Origin: Buddleja alternifolia
Taxonomy: Eukaryota; Streptophyta; Magnoliopsida; Lamiales; Scrophulariaceae
NCBI GenBank assembly: GCA_019426215.1
Contig: CM033393.1
Span: 29,514,591-29,578,590 of the forward strand
Direction of reading: 5' to 3'
Length of the DNA stretch: 64,000 nucleotides
Part shown: piece by piece, positions 11,701-23,066 of the stretch
Numbering within the stretch: position 1 is the stretch's first letter
Layout: each line of letters starts with the position of its first letter
The notes under the pieces: model-generated
Told to the model about the DNA's origin: nothing
Database searches by the model: none
Seen by the model: only the letters and a program-made list of their open reading frames with translations
Position numbers and translations under genes: made by a program

Positions 11701-13784
11701 TTTTGACAATAGCCTTAACGAAACTGAATGCACACGAATTTCATATGATAGTTGCTTCTTTTTGGACTTACTCTTTTGTTTAGATCTCTCCCTATTATCT
11801 AGAAAAACTTATGTTGACAAAGAATTTCCTCGCAAATGTTTCTATCTATTCGTAATGTTTCAAAAGTGTTTTTCCCCTTAATATCTCTGATTTCCAATCC
11901 AGGACTTGCTTTGCACATCCTACATTTTGTGCATATTATGAACTAAAGAGTGCCTACAGCCTAGGAACTAGAGAGGATTCAAGCTCTTTCGTCTCCCTAA
12001 ACTATGGGTTCTAATAACTGCACTATATTGTATATTGGAAGTTCTACGAGCCAGAGTTAATATTGACTGCTTGTGCTTGGAAATGCAGATTTGTAAGAGG
12101 GGATCAATATGCTATTGCATTAGCATTGTTAGATGAAGGGAAAGTTGTGCTGGGAGTGTTGGCCTGTCCAAATCTTCCCTTAGCATCTATTGCCAGCATT
12201 GATCAGAGCAAATCCGAAGATAAAATTGGTTGTCTTTTTTCCGCCCAACTTGGTGCTGGGACATATATGCAGAGTCTAGATGGCTCCCAGCCAACAAAGG
12301 TCAGTATTTGCTTAACCTTTGACTCTCAAATTCTCTGTAATGGCACCTAAGTTTCCAATGGCCCCTCAGGTACATGTTAGTGCTATTGAAAACCCTGAAG
12401 AAGCATCCTTCTTTGAATCTTTTGAAGCTGCACATTCTTTGCATGGGTTATCTAGCTCGATAGCACAGGTACTACTCTCTGTCTCTGTCCATATATGCAT
12501 GTATGTGTGCACTTCATCTAAATGCTGTACCTTGTTTATCTCAACAGAAACTCGGTGTTAAAACTCCACCTGTTAGAATAGATAGCCAAGCAAAATATGG
12601 CGCTTTGTCTAGAGGAGATGGAGCGATATATCTGCGATTCCCTCACAAAGGTTACCGAGAAAAGATATGGGACCATGCAGCTGGATACATGGTTGTTGCA
12701 GGTTGTTAAATCATTCAAACCACTTAGCAATTTTCTTTGGAGCATTGTTGTTTAATTTGCCTATATTGTTTATTTGTAGTAACGACTGATTTTCTGAATA
12801 ATGTGCATATCAAAGTAATTTGATCTTAAACTAGAGTATATTCATCAGCAAATAAGACCAAATAGAATAAGCTGATTGTAGTCTTACCCACTACCATATC
12901 ATGTAGTAGTTCTTCCCAAAATGAAATTTCCTTTTATGATTCTGATTTAAAATGTTAATGCTTGTGCATTCATCCATTATATAATACATACTCATTGTAA
13001 TCTCCGAGATCTGCTTATACTTGTGTTTTTTTTCCCAGGGAGCTTATTTCATAAGAGTGGAAGTCAGTTTCAAAAAATAAAAAAAATAAAAAATTCGAAG
13101 TCATTCAATTGAATAAAAACTAGCCATTTGAAATTTGTTATTTGTTTGGAATGCATAGAATGTACTTACAGGCATTCTGAAATATAAATGGCTGGAGAGA
13201 GTGGCTTATGCAGTCTAACTGGCAACTAGTGAAGGTGTCATAATGATGATTCATTTTTACCTTGTCAAGTACTAAGGAGTAGAAAGCTTTGATTTTTTAA
13301 GACAATAAATTTGGATTATATAGTTGAACATAGTTGAATATATAGTTGTCTTCAAATGAGATTAAATTTGTGCACACTTGATTTAAATTTGGATATAAAA
13401 ATGTGAGATAAGCTAATTCGTGCTTATGTGACAAATTCCATGCTGTCCACTTGGGTATAATCAAGTGGGTTATGAGCCGTGAAAAGTGTCTTTGATGATT
13501 TCATTAAAGTCAAATGATGATATCATATGTAATTACAGCTCTTGATCCCATTTAGGTTGTACTCATCCCATATCCTGAAATTGTCGTCATGAACTTTGTG
13601 TCGACATTTTGATTTTGCAGAAGCTGGAGGTGTTGTTACAGATGCAGGTGGGAATCCTCTGGACTTCTCTAAAGGAAGATATCTTGATCTGGACATGGGA
13701 ATAATAGTAACCAATCAAAAATTGATGCCTGCTCTCTTGAATGCTGTTCAACAGTCCATTAAGGAGAAAGCTTCATCTTTGTGA
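8787..13784 (+). CDS. SAL1: 3'(2'),5'-bisphosphate nucleotidase / inositol polyphosphate 1-phosphatase, organellar (SAL1-type)
   Basis: The enzyme removes the 3'-phosphate of 3'-phosphoadenosine 5'-phosphate (PAP), giving AMP. In plants it controls PAP levels in chloroplasts and mitochondria and thus retrograde stress signalling. Eight exons join in frame with GT-AG introns: 8787-9098, 9667-9742, 10763-10836, 11067-11272, 12089-12299, 12370-12468, 12548-12701 and 13621-13784, giving 431 codons. FIG-family motifs are visible: VAEE at the end of exon 3, DPIDGTKG across exons 4/5, and WDHAAG in exon 7. The body from MSYDKQLAAANK onward is typical of plant SAL1. The N-terminal ~85 residues are Ser/Thr/Arg-rich with poly-Thr and poly-Ala runs, consistent with a transit peptide. 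The ATG at 8787 is preferred to the upstream in-frame one at 8688, which would add a Lys-rich stretch. The frame is intact. A polyadenylation-like AATAAA lies at 13862. The exact plant paralogue is not proven. Confidence 0.95.
8976..9020 (+). repeat. Trinucleotide repeats coding poly-Thr/poly-Ala in the transit peptide
   Basis: (ACA)n and (GCA)n runs in exon 1 of the bisphosphate nucleotidase encode Thr and Ala homopolymers. A further ACT/GCT run lies at about 8925-8948. Such runs can vary in length between alleles without breaking the frame. Confidence 0.9.
9615..9642. repeat. (TA)n microsatellite in intron 1
   Basis: A run of about 14 AT dinucleotides lies about 25 bases upstream of the exon 2 acceptor (AG at 9665-9666) of the bisphosphate nucleotidase gene. 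Confidence 0.95.
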
Positions 13785-14639
13785 TCGTGACAGAGATTTG
13801 AGCACATCAATAAGTACCGATGATGGTCCACCTGGACCATGATAGGTAGTCTTTCTACATGAATAAATTGCTGGGCTTTTTTTGAGTCCTTTTGTTATAC
13901 AGTATATGCCTTCCATTTGTATTTCCCAAATAATAGTTCGAAGCTTATATTGTCATCCCTGTTTCTATGCAATATTTGACATGTATCTGTGCTGTTCAAT
14001 TTTTCGCAAGAGTTGAGTCTAAAAAAAAGAAGAAGAATAAACTAGTTACTAGTAGTTTTATGAGACTCTTACAATTGTGAAACATATTCTTTAGATCCTA
14101 TAGATTGCGAGGGAAACTATGCAATATTCTCGACATTGGATTGTCACTTCGTCGGGACAAGGCAAATTGGGGTGGTGATAATTTTCAATGCATTTCACTA
14201 CATTGTAGAATAAAGAGGGAGATCAATATTCCGAAAATATCTATTGACAAAAGGGTAAGATTTTGGTGCAAGACAATTTAGGAGGACACCTAATACACAA
14301 AGAAAAGAATATTATTCGCCTCAAATCAACTCACAATCCTTTTGCATATGCCATTATTCTCCAAGCTTGGCATGAGGAGCCCTTGAAGGAGAAACGTTAC
14401 GTGGCAGTATGTTTAGCTTGTCAACTTTGCACATTCAGCTCTACAAAGATACCAAGTCCAATATGTCCAAATACTTTCAAAATGGCAAGCATCATGACGA
14501 GTGTTTGAGAAGTGGGCCTTGTTCCACACTTAGCGGAACATTTACAATGGCGTAAACATCTTTGTGAATTGTGTAATATAGAATAAAGGGATGATTAAGA
14601 TTTTCTCTCTCTAGAAATTCTCTCTAAATTTTTCACTTT
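13785..14639. other. 3' UTR and convergent spacer
   Basis: The first ~200 bases are the 3' UTR of the bisphosphate nucleotidase (AATAAA at 13862). The rest has no supportable gene. The 81-codon frame at 14263 lacks any recognisable domain. Confidence 0.5.
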
Positions 14640-15220
14640 AGCTCTGCGTGATTCTTGGATCGGGTTGCATGACCGGAGATAGCTTTGGCCTGTCGCCGCC
14701 TGTGACCGATGAAAGATCCATTAAGAAGTTCAAAAGGAGACCCATAGGCGAAAGTTCTCCTCGTCACAATCGGAATCTATTTTGGACGCGAATATGGAGT
14801 CTGAATGAGACAACACCACCATTGAAAATCAACCCCCTAATGCTTGGGGTACTGATAAACTAACGGAAGCATGTGATTAGCAACAACTTGAACGTCCAAT
14901 CTACTTAGGTGAAGGTGAGTCGAATGGCTGGGTTGAATGGTTCACATACACAGTTGTGTACTACCAAAGTAAATGATATGAAATAAACCTAAACGTAGAG
15001 GACAACAGAATAAGGGGAGTGCAACCACTCCATGGCCGAAAGTTAAGAATCCTAGTGACGAACGCCAAGAACTCAATGTTCCGTTCCGACACGCAGGTCA
15101 CTAATTATATTAAAAAAAACAAAAGAGAGAGAGAAAGAGGAATGCAGGATCACTCATGCTCCAAGTCCAGTAATTTGGCAAATGTTGGAACTGACAAAGA
15201 TGACACTACTTGGCCTTGAC
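14640..15220 (+). pseudogene. Possible LINE ORF1 (gag-like) remnant
   Basis: A frame at 14648-14863 contains DERSIKKFKRRP followed in another frame by ENQPPNAWG. Both look like the short conserved N-terminal phrases of plant L1-type ORF1 proteins. A Lys/Arg-rich stretch follows at about 15100-15145. The frame is broken several times and no zinc knuckle is seen. The identification rests on phrase resemblance only. Confidence 0.3.
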
Positions 15221-16005
15221 CAATAATTATGATATGATCCGAGATTTGTCGGGATAACATATTAGGTTCATCCCCTTCCCCTTGAAGCAATAACATCATT
15301 GTGAATTCTGTGGGCGCAAGTTTTATTATTAAGCTTACTATAATCTCAAGAAATGGTTTACAAAGTAAGAAATCTTGATAAAGCAACTGTTCATAAATTT
15401 TAATCATACCTTTTAATTATCTAACGTTTGAATTTGTTCAAAAGTTGACGAATTGGCATGGAAAGATATACTTACGAGTCTTTAGATATAAAATCTAAGG
15501 AGTTCTAAAGTATTTTAATTGTTTTTCAGTTATAAGAATCTTAGTTTGAACAACAATTTTTTTTTAAGAGTTTCCTTAGATCGTGGTTAGGAGAAGTATT
15601 CTGCAAAATTCAGAACTAGTCCTTATCCCATGCTTTAAAATATAAAAACACCCGACTATAATGGAAATTATACAAAAATTAAGAACTAAAATATTTATGA
15701 AGTATAATAAATCTAGAAAAATTATTAAATATGAAAAGAGTCATTTCAATTGTTGGAATTTGAATTGTGTTACTTAAACCATTAGCCTGAAGAATTTTTC
15801 AAACACCATAACACCTAATGTATGGTAAATTTTCCGTGGAACAAACAAACTACATAGACTACTAGTCCAGTTTGCAATCTGCTAGAAAAATCGTATTTTT
15901 TTTTTTTTAAATCTGTAATACTGTCAATGAGTTAATCAATAATGCAGCAAATGTCTCGTAATTATTACCTGAAGTCTAGAAATGACGATACGTTTGGATA
16001 CTAAT
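15221..16005. other. AT-rich spacer downstream of the E1-alpha gene
   Basis: No gene is seen. The last few hundred bases should include the 3' UTR of the minus-strand E1-alpha gene. Confidence 0.5.
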
Positions 16006-19000
16006 CTAAAGTGGAACATAAGGAGGATACTCTTGCGGATGTCTTTGAATCGTCTCTCTAAGTGATTTCTCTTGATCACGAAGGTTGGAAGGTGGAACGT
16101 CGTATACGTCTGTGAATATTTCTTTCAGAGTGGGTTTCTCAATGTTTTCAGCAACTTGAATTGCATGCAAAACCTAAGGGAAATATATACAAATACATCT
16201 ATGATCATGAAAGAAATTTTTAATGTGATTCTATTCAATTTGATCATAGGTGAGAGAAATTTCACCTCCTTACGAGCACTGTCTCGGAGTTCTGTCTCAG
16301 CCTGAGTACTCCACAAATTTTGTCCTTCGAGCCATTTCCTAAACCTTGCTACGGGATCTTGAGCTACTTTCCACCATTCTATCTCTTCAGCTGGACGATA
16401 TTTGGAAGAGTCATCTGAAGTGGAGTGGTGTCCTGCTCTGTATGTCAGGGCCTGTTAATAAAAAAAAATGTTCAGTTAAGATCTGAAGAACACATACAAT
16501 TTAGGGTAATTTACATAGACACCCTCTGCGTGAGATCCTAATTATGCAAAACACCCTGAAGTTTGAGAAATTACCATGACTTACCTTGTTAGTAAAACAT
16601 ACTACAATTTCACTCATGTCATTAAAAGTAGATTAATTTTCACCCCTTATTTTTGAGTTGTCAAGATTTGATAGGAGGTGACTTGGTAATTAGCAGAACC
16701 TCAGGCACTTGTGGTAATTACCCTATAAGAGAGGGGGTGTACTTGTAATTATCCCAACAATTTGAAATAATCATGCTCTGGAAATACATAAAAAATGATG
16801 TATTATTGTATGTGTCTTTTGTCACCTCAATTAGAACAGGTCTAGATTCAGAAATTGCCATTTTGCGTGCCAGATTAACAGCGCTGAACACAGCAAGGGC
16901 ATCATTACCATCAACTCGGATACTATGAACTCCATAAGCGTAACCCCTAACAACAATACCATCACCTGTCCAGGATTTCGAGAATTCTAATTAGAGACAG
17001 ACCATATAAAAATTCTGACAATTAAATTATATGCATTTATTGAAAATATACTTCGAAACTGATCATTAACTGGGGTGCTGATGGCCCATCCATTGTTACG
17101 GCAAAGAAGTATGACTGGTGCCTCCATAACAGCAGCAAAATTTAATGCAGCATGAAAATCGCCCTACAGATTATTAACATAAAAGCAATATTACACTCAG
17201 ATTCTGATAAACGTTGAAAGATTTAAAAATTCAAATGTGGTCACAACATTATGAGTATATTACGCAGACACCCCTGCTTGAGACCCTAATCATGAAAAGC
17301 ACCACAAAGATTAAGAATCACCATAGTATCAATATCCCTTGCCAGTAAAAGCAGATTACACCTTACCTCTGTCACATTATAATTTTACCCCGTGTCACTA
17401 AAAGCAGATTACGATTTCATGTCTGATGAGAGATGTGTTGGTAATTTACACAATAAGTAAGGGGGTGTGCATGCAATTATGCCTAACACTAAACCATGCA
17501 GTAAGTTTTTTCTTTTCTTCATCTTTTCCTTCGTTTTTCCTTTTGAATCTCCCTAATCTCAGGTGCAACCAATGCATAAAGGGGTCACTTATGTCAGAAT
17601 GATTCACAGAAAAAGAAAAAAAATGGAGATATACAGTCATCACATGATGACAACACATGTAATTCGTATACTTACAGTACTAGTGCCTCCATCTCCGAAA
17701 TAAGTAATTGTGCATGCGTATCTTCTTTCCATCTTCAGAGAATAAGCAGCACCAACAGCATGGGGAATTTGAGTACTAAGAGGACACTTACAAAATGATT
17801 ATTCACGAATTAAAATTGAAACAATAGAAATTAGACATTAATTCTAATAGAGGCTGTGTCTTACGCAACTGTTGAAGCAACTGTAAAATAATTGTGCTTG
17901 TTGGACCCATAATGGGCAGGCATTTGCCTCCCTTTTCCATTGTCGCCTTTGTTTCCAAAACACTGGTTTGCAAAATCTTGTAGGGAAAATCCCCTCCAAA
18001 GTAAAACTCCGGCCTCCCTATACTGCACCATCCATCAATATATTTACTAAAATGCACATAAGAAGAAACAGAAGTATGAGAGGGTGCTTGGGTGAAGCTT
18101 ATATAAGCTCTCAAAATATCAAGATTCTTAGGAGCTTATACGCTCTATAGAGATGTTTGGATAGTGTTTTTGAGAGGAGCTTATAAACTCTCGAAATAAG
18201 ATGTTAAGGAGCTTGTAAGCTCCTTAAAAAATAAGCTAGAAGTCCTAACTTAATTTGAAGGATCTTAACAAACTTCTTAACCAACCTCTTTATTTGGTCA
18301 TCTTAATTACATAATTGGCATTACTTGCACTTTATAAACTTTGTGATCTTATTTTATACAAACATTTGCAAAACTTAATGTTAAAATAAGATTTAACGTC
18401 TTATAAGCTTGAAAAACATCTTATCAGATATCTAAGTAAGCTTAGCCAAACACCCTCTAAGTATAACATAACATATGAACATGTTTTTGAGAGGATTGTT
18501 GACCTGAGGAAAGACAAGATCATCCGTTTTGAGTGCAGCTGCAGATGCAATGTTGATAGCTTCTTCTCCACACGCTGTCACATAGAAAGATATTCTTCCC
18601 TGTCTCTGAGCTTCATAAAAGATGGTGTCCATAGTTTGAAGTGTAACCATGTCTTTGTACATCTTCACGGAAATCTCTTTGTCTATCTCTACAAAGTTGT
18701 TGCTTATTGGCTGCCCATTGTCATCTAGAACTCGGTAGCAATGAATCCTCTCCTCTGGGCCAGATAGGAATTTTAATTCTGAGGTGAATTTAACTATTCC
18801 TCCAGGGAAATTTAGTACCTAACAGCATTGCTGACATGTTAATGAAAATTCTTAATAATAGAACGCCAAATATATGAACAAAATATCATTTTAAAGTTGC
18901 CATTTTCTAGAACATAAAATAGGAGATAATGCAGGAATGTAATTTCTTCATGATGCAGTACACAAAGAGAAACACAAGACACATAAGAACCCTGTATTCA

Positions 19001-19847
19001 CAAAAATAGAAAAAAAGAACAACCGAAAATGGTAACTTTTCCATAGGCAAACAATTACATGCAAAAATAACAAATTATATTATCAGTAAACAGGCTGCAA
19101 GCACAAAAAGAGAAGATCATCCTGTAAGTGAAAAAAAATGGTGAAATCCAACTAATTTTGGAGCCAAAAGACTAAGGTCAGAATTACATTCATCACTCAT
19201 AGAATAAAACAACCTCCTTTTTGCTTCATATACCTTGAAAAGCTACCACTCGGGGACGGAGCCAGGGGGGGCTTTAAGAAAATTATCTTTTCACACTAAT
19301 TTTTTTTTATATTTGAAATTTCACCCGTTCAAAATCTTAAAAATCAAGCTTTGCCCCCATTTTTTCTGTATTCGCCCCCGAACCCGAATTTCTGGCTTCG
19401 TCCCTGCCACCACTTAATTTCTACCACTTGCCACAGTACTTTCTGATAGTTGATCAGTCTTTGACACACAAAACAACAAAAACGACACCCAGAACAGTAA
19501 CAAAACTTGGAGCCACATACATCATTCTGGATTGACAAAGCGTATAAGGAAATCTGCCTGCCAGGAGCATGCTAAGAGACAGAGATATTCATTTCTTGAT
19601 TATCAATTAGTACCTGATCAGCATGAGGAGCTGCACCATTAGTACGTAAGGAATCAAATTGTTTATCAGCTTTAACAGACTCAAAACGGCGAAGGGTCGT
19701 CGGCCAACTATTTTCGGATAAATAAGAAGAGTGATTATATATATGGGGAAAGTGAGAAGTCCTAGAACTGACGCCCAGCTGGAAACCCATTTTTGTTGTT
19801 TTCAAATCGGCCAAAACTTTACGAGATTTTGATAAGTAAACAGCCAT
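16006..19847 (-). CDS. BCKDHA: Branched-chain 2-oxoacid dehydrogenase E1 component, subunit alpha, mitochondrial
   Basis: This is the thiamine-diphosphate-dependent decarboxylase subunit of the mitochondrial complex that oxidises the 2-oxoacids of Leu, Ile and Val. Eight exons join in frame on the minus strand: 19847-19614, 18818-18504, 18022-17865, 17775-17676, 17163-17052, 16965-16826, 16451-16266 and 16173-16006, giving 470 codons. Visible motifs are [12 protein letters not shown] (exon 2), RQMPAHYGS (exon 3), the ThDP/Mg site GDGG..GDFHA...[10 protein letters not shown] (exons 4/5), and the phosphorylation-loop phrase [13 protein letters not shown] (exon 7). The N-terminus is basic and hydroxylated, fitting a mitochondrial presequence. 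The ATG at 19847 follows a Phe/Ile-rich upstream frame that is not plausible as coding. One oddity is that the usual TSEGD reads TSTGD. Several introns hold MITE-like insertions, but all splice sites used are canonical. It converges on the bisphosphate nucleotidase gene. Confidence 0.95.
16503..16755. mobile_element. MITE-like repeat in intron 6 of the E1-alpha gene, copy 1
   Basis: Inverted ends GGGTAATTTACATAGACACC and, complemented, GGGATAATTACAAGTACACC bound a ~253-bp unit. 'acaattt' occurs on both flanks as a probable 7-8 bp target duplication. A second member of the same family is at 17253-17483 in intron 4. Confidence 0.65.
17253..17483. mobile_element. MITE-like repeat in intron 4 of the E1-alpha gene, copy 2
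   Basis: It aligns end to end with 16503-16755: 'agacaccc.tgc.tgagac.ctaat.atg..aa.cacc' at the left, 'agggggtgt.c.tg.aatta' at the right, and 'taaaagcagatta' within. No clear target duplication remains. Confidence 0.6.
18079..18458. mobile_element. hAT-like MITE in intron 2 of the E1-alpha gene
   Basis: Terminal inverted repeats are AGAGGGTGCTTGGGTGAAGC on the left and, complemented, AGAGGGTGTTTGGCTAAGC on the right. 'aagtatg' (18072-18078) and 'aagtata' (18459-18465) form a near-perfect 7-8 bp duplication. The interior repeats 'gagcttata..ctct' phrases. The unit is 380 bp and non-coding. Confidence 0.75.
19251..19406. mobile_element. Short hAT-like MITE in intron 1 of the E1-alpha gene
   Basis: Ends are CGGGGACGGAGCCAG and, complemented, CAGGGACGAAGCCAG. 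The 8-bp flanks ctaccact (19243-19250) and ccaccact (19407-19414) match at 7 of 8 bases. The unit is 156 bp with no coding capacity. Confidence 0.75.
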
Positions 19848-20299
19848 TGGAATTATGATAATAATGAATGGAAATGTGATTTTCAGAAAAGAAGAGAATA
19901 TGAAGATTATCCTTTTGTTCTTCGAATGGGAGTTTGAAGAGTTTGGTATATTCCCCAAATTAGAGGTTGGGGGGGCGTAGTGCCAAGTCAAGACTCCAAA
20001 CAAGTGCAAGCTTTGGTGGATTTGCTTGCCACGTCATAATGACTTAAATAATATTCCCAACTCCTATGGAGACTATACTAAATTTTGTTAAAAGTATTAA
20101 GCTAAGAACATGAATGAATTGCCTGCATGTATTTATTTATTTGATTTTTGCAATATAATAATGCTCCTTTTTCCATTTCATTCTTAAACTATGTATTTCA
20201 TTATTAGCCATGATTACGTGTATCAATCAATCATAAATATAAATTATTATTCAACTAATAATTATTAAATAAAAGTGGAAAAAAAAACTCACAAGTTAA
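19848..20299. other. E1-alpha upstream region and spacer
   Basis: It should hold the 5' UTR and promoter of the minus-strand E1-alpha gene. I cannot fix a TATA box or transcription start. The distal half is AT-rich and runs into the LINE. Confidence 0.4.
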
Positions 20300-22318
20300 C
20301 AATAATAGAATCCAAAACTTCTTGGTTAGGTTTAACACTGTTGATAGTTGAGATAATGTTATGCAACAAGGGATATTTCATTTTGATAACAAACCTATCG
20401 TCTTGGCCCCCTGGACAGAGCACTTTGATTATAGTAAAAGTAGTATTGAGAAAGTTCCAGTCTGGATACAACTGCCCCAATTGGATTTGAAATATTGGAG
20501 CTCAGCTGCCCTGAGTAGAATTACTAGTTTAGTGGGCACTCCCATAGTGGCAGACCAAATGACTACAAAAGGATAGAATTCAATTTGATAGAATTTTAGT
20601 TGAAGTAGATGTGAAATGTATGCCAGATAGTGTGCTATTTGAAAATGAGAAAGGGTGTAGTAGTTGAGCAGCCAGTGACCTGTGAATGGAAACCAATCTT
20701 GTGTGAGTACTGCAAAATGTATAGGCATGAAGCTGAGAAGTGTGAAAAGAAGAAAGGTAAGCAGATGTGGGTGCCAAAAGCTACACAACCACAACAAACT
20801 AGGCATAAGGTGATGCATAATACCCTTGACACTAACACAGTAGCGAGGGTTGAGCTGAGTATTAGTAGAAAGGAGAACATACAGTCAAAGTGGAAAACAG
20901 TACAAAGAAGTGGAAAAAGTATAGGGGAGCAGGGGGAACTTCTCATAGGGGAGACTTCTATCAACTTGCATCCACATGAGGTACAAGTGGACCCTAGTTT
21001 AGTAACTGTTTTAGTTACTGAACAAGGAAAATCTAGGAGTTTGGAATGCTAGGGGGCTGAATAGCCCTGGAAGGCAGAGAGAAGTTCTAGCTCTCTATAA
21101 CAAATATAGGTTGGTTATACTAGGTATTTTGGAACACAAAATCAAAATATGAAACAATGATAAAGTATATGCTGCTATTGGTAGAGGCTGGGGAAGTATT
21201 ACAAATCTCCACGCTGATCCTAAAGGCAGAATTTGTTTATTATGGAGAAAGGAGTGCTAAGATATACAGGTGATCAAAACTACACGTCAATTGGTCCACT
21301 ATCATTGTAGCCATATAACTACTCATAACTCTTTTTTAATGACTATTGTGTATGCTTTCAATATAGTTGTGGATAGACAGGTCTTGTAGGAGAATTTGCA
21401 GAATATTCTGATAAATGTTACTAAACCATGGGTTGTGGTTGGAGATTTTAACAATGTGCTCAATATTACAGATAGAGTGGGTGGGACTCCAGTTACTGTA
21501 AATGAAGTGACTGACTTTCAGAATTGTGTCAACTCCTGTGAGTTAGAGGTGATGAATTGGAAGGGCCATACCTACACTTGGAATAATGGGCATGAACCAG
21601 GAGATATGATATATTCAAAAATTGACTGGGCCTTTGTCAATTATTTATGGCTTGCAAAATTTCAAAATGCTGAGGCACACTTTGTTGGAGTAGGGTGTCT
21701 GACCATTGCCCCATTATTATTACTTTTAATTTTCTAAATTTGAAAAGGATCCCATTTAAATAATTTATTATGTGGGCCGATGCCCCACAGTTTCAACCAT
21801 TAGTGGCAGAGGCTTGAAGCCAGCAGATTGAAGGTACAAGAATGTTCAGGGTAGTACAAAAGGTGAAACTCTTGAAGAAGAAATTGCAGAATCACAATAA
21901 AACTAAATTCAGTGATATTGAAAGACATGTTGAGAATAGGTCCTTACTTCTGGAAATGCAAGGTCAGATGCAAAATGATCCTCTGAATTTACATTTGCAA
22001 CAGTTAGACAAAGAAGCCCAAAACCAGATGAGGGAAAAATCCGAAGCCCTGAGTAATTACTTGCAACAAAAATCAAAAGCAGTTTGGTTACAACAGGGGG
22101 ACCAGGACACTAAATACTTCCACATGTTTTTGAAATAAAGACAATATAAAAATAGAGTTGTTACAATTCAGAATAGGATGGGGATCTATTATCTGATTAT
22201 GAGCAAGTCATTGATCACTTTGTAAAGTTTTATGAGGACCTATTGGGGACTAAGAGGACTAGAACAGCCATTGATCCCAGAGTGCTTGAAGCAGGTCCAA
22301 GACTTTCAGTGGAACAAC
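20300..22318 (+). pseudogene. LINE fragment 1: ORF1 (DUF4283/zinc knuckle) and endonuclease part of ORF2
   Basis: ORF1 remnants include VPVWIQLPQLDLKYWS (about 20451-20498) and the zinc knuckle CEYCKMYRHEAEKC, spaced C-x2-C-x4-H-x4-C (about 20704-20745). ORF2 starts near 21050 with WNARGLNSPGRQ. Apurinic-type endonuclease phrases follow: LEHKI, then VVGDFNNVLNITDRVGG and KIDWAFVN in the open frame 21396-21737. A third open piece (21842-22138) is the linker before reverse transcriptase, with WLQQGDQDTKYFH. Many stops and frame changes separate these pieces, so the element is dead. The 5' end is truncated or unresolved. It is cut at 22318 by Copia-B and resumes at 38285. Confidence 0.85.
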
Positions 22319-22461
22319 TGTTAGGATTATGCCCTCAGATGCCATAGAGGATAGTGTGAATAAGACATTTATCTTGTATTAAACTTAAATTATATTTATA
22401 ATAAAATGCATTATTTAGTTTTCACTTAATTTTTATCTGCATCTATAAGTTGTGTAAAACA
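22319..22461 (+). repeat. Copia-B 5' LTR, truncated stump
   Basis: The stump begins TGTTAGGATTATGCCCTC and matches the first ~145 bases of the 3' LTR (36704 onward), including 'tgcatctataagttgtgtaaaac'. It stops where the CACTA element begins. Confidence 0.88.
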
Positions 22462-22768
22462 CACTACTACAAAAATACACTAATACAGCGCACTTATTAC
22501 AGCGGTTCTGGTAAAACCGTTGAATGGAGGTACCTATTACAACGGTTCTAAAGAGAACCGCTGTAATAGGCCAAAACAAAAAAATTTAAAATCCTTTGAT
22601 CTTCCCGCTTCTTTCTCTCACTCTCAAAACTTAAAACCCATTTCAGCCTCTCTCTCGACCCTCCCCCCAAAAAGCTCGGCACCACCACCGCCGCTGCCAC
22701 CACCACCACATACCCGCGCCTCCTCCACCACCACCACGACCGTAAGCTTCTTCTCTTTCTCTCTCTCT

Positions 22769-23066
22769 CTCTATATATGTATATTTGTATATGTGTGGGT
22801 GTATGTATATTTGTGTATGTGTGGGTGTATGTATATTTTTGTATATGTGGGTGTATGTATATTTGTGTATGTGTGGGTGTATGTATATTTGTGTATCTGT
22901 GGGTGTATGTATATTTTTGTATATGTGGGTGTATTTATGTATATTTGTGTATGTGTAGATGGTTGTATGTATATTTGTGTATATGTGGTTATATGTATAT
23001 TTGTGTATATGTGGGTGTATGTATATTTGTGTATGTGTGGTGTATGTATATTTGTGTATGTGTGGG
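22769..23066. repeat. Minisatellite, ~26-bp unit of the form (TGTGTATGTGTGGGTGTATGTATATT)n
   Basis: About eleven imperfect units lie here, and about two more lie at 32644-32695 beyond Copia-A. All six frames are largely free of stops because the unit is built from TGTA/TGTG, which explains the long but meaningless Val/Tyr/Cys and Thr/His/Ile reading frames. Confidence 0.92.

Noticed and set aside
14263..14508. 81-codon frame between the two host genes
   Set aside because: No domain, no splice structure and no similarity that I recognise.
19848..20009. Upstream extension of the E1-alpha frame (Phe/Ile-rich, could look like a signal or membrane segment)
   Set aside because: The presequence-like start at 19847 fits a mitochondrial protein; the upstream part is 5' UTR-like and extremely AT-rich.
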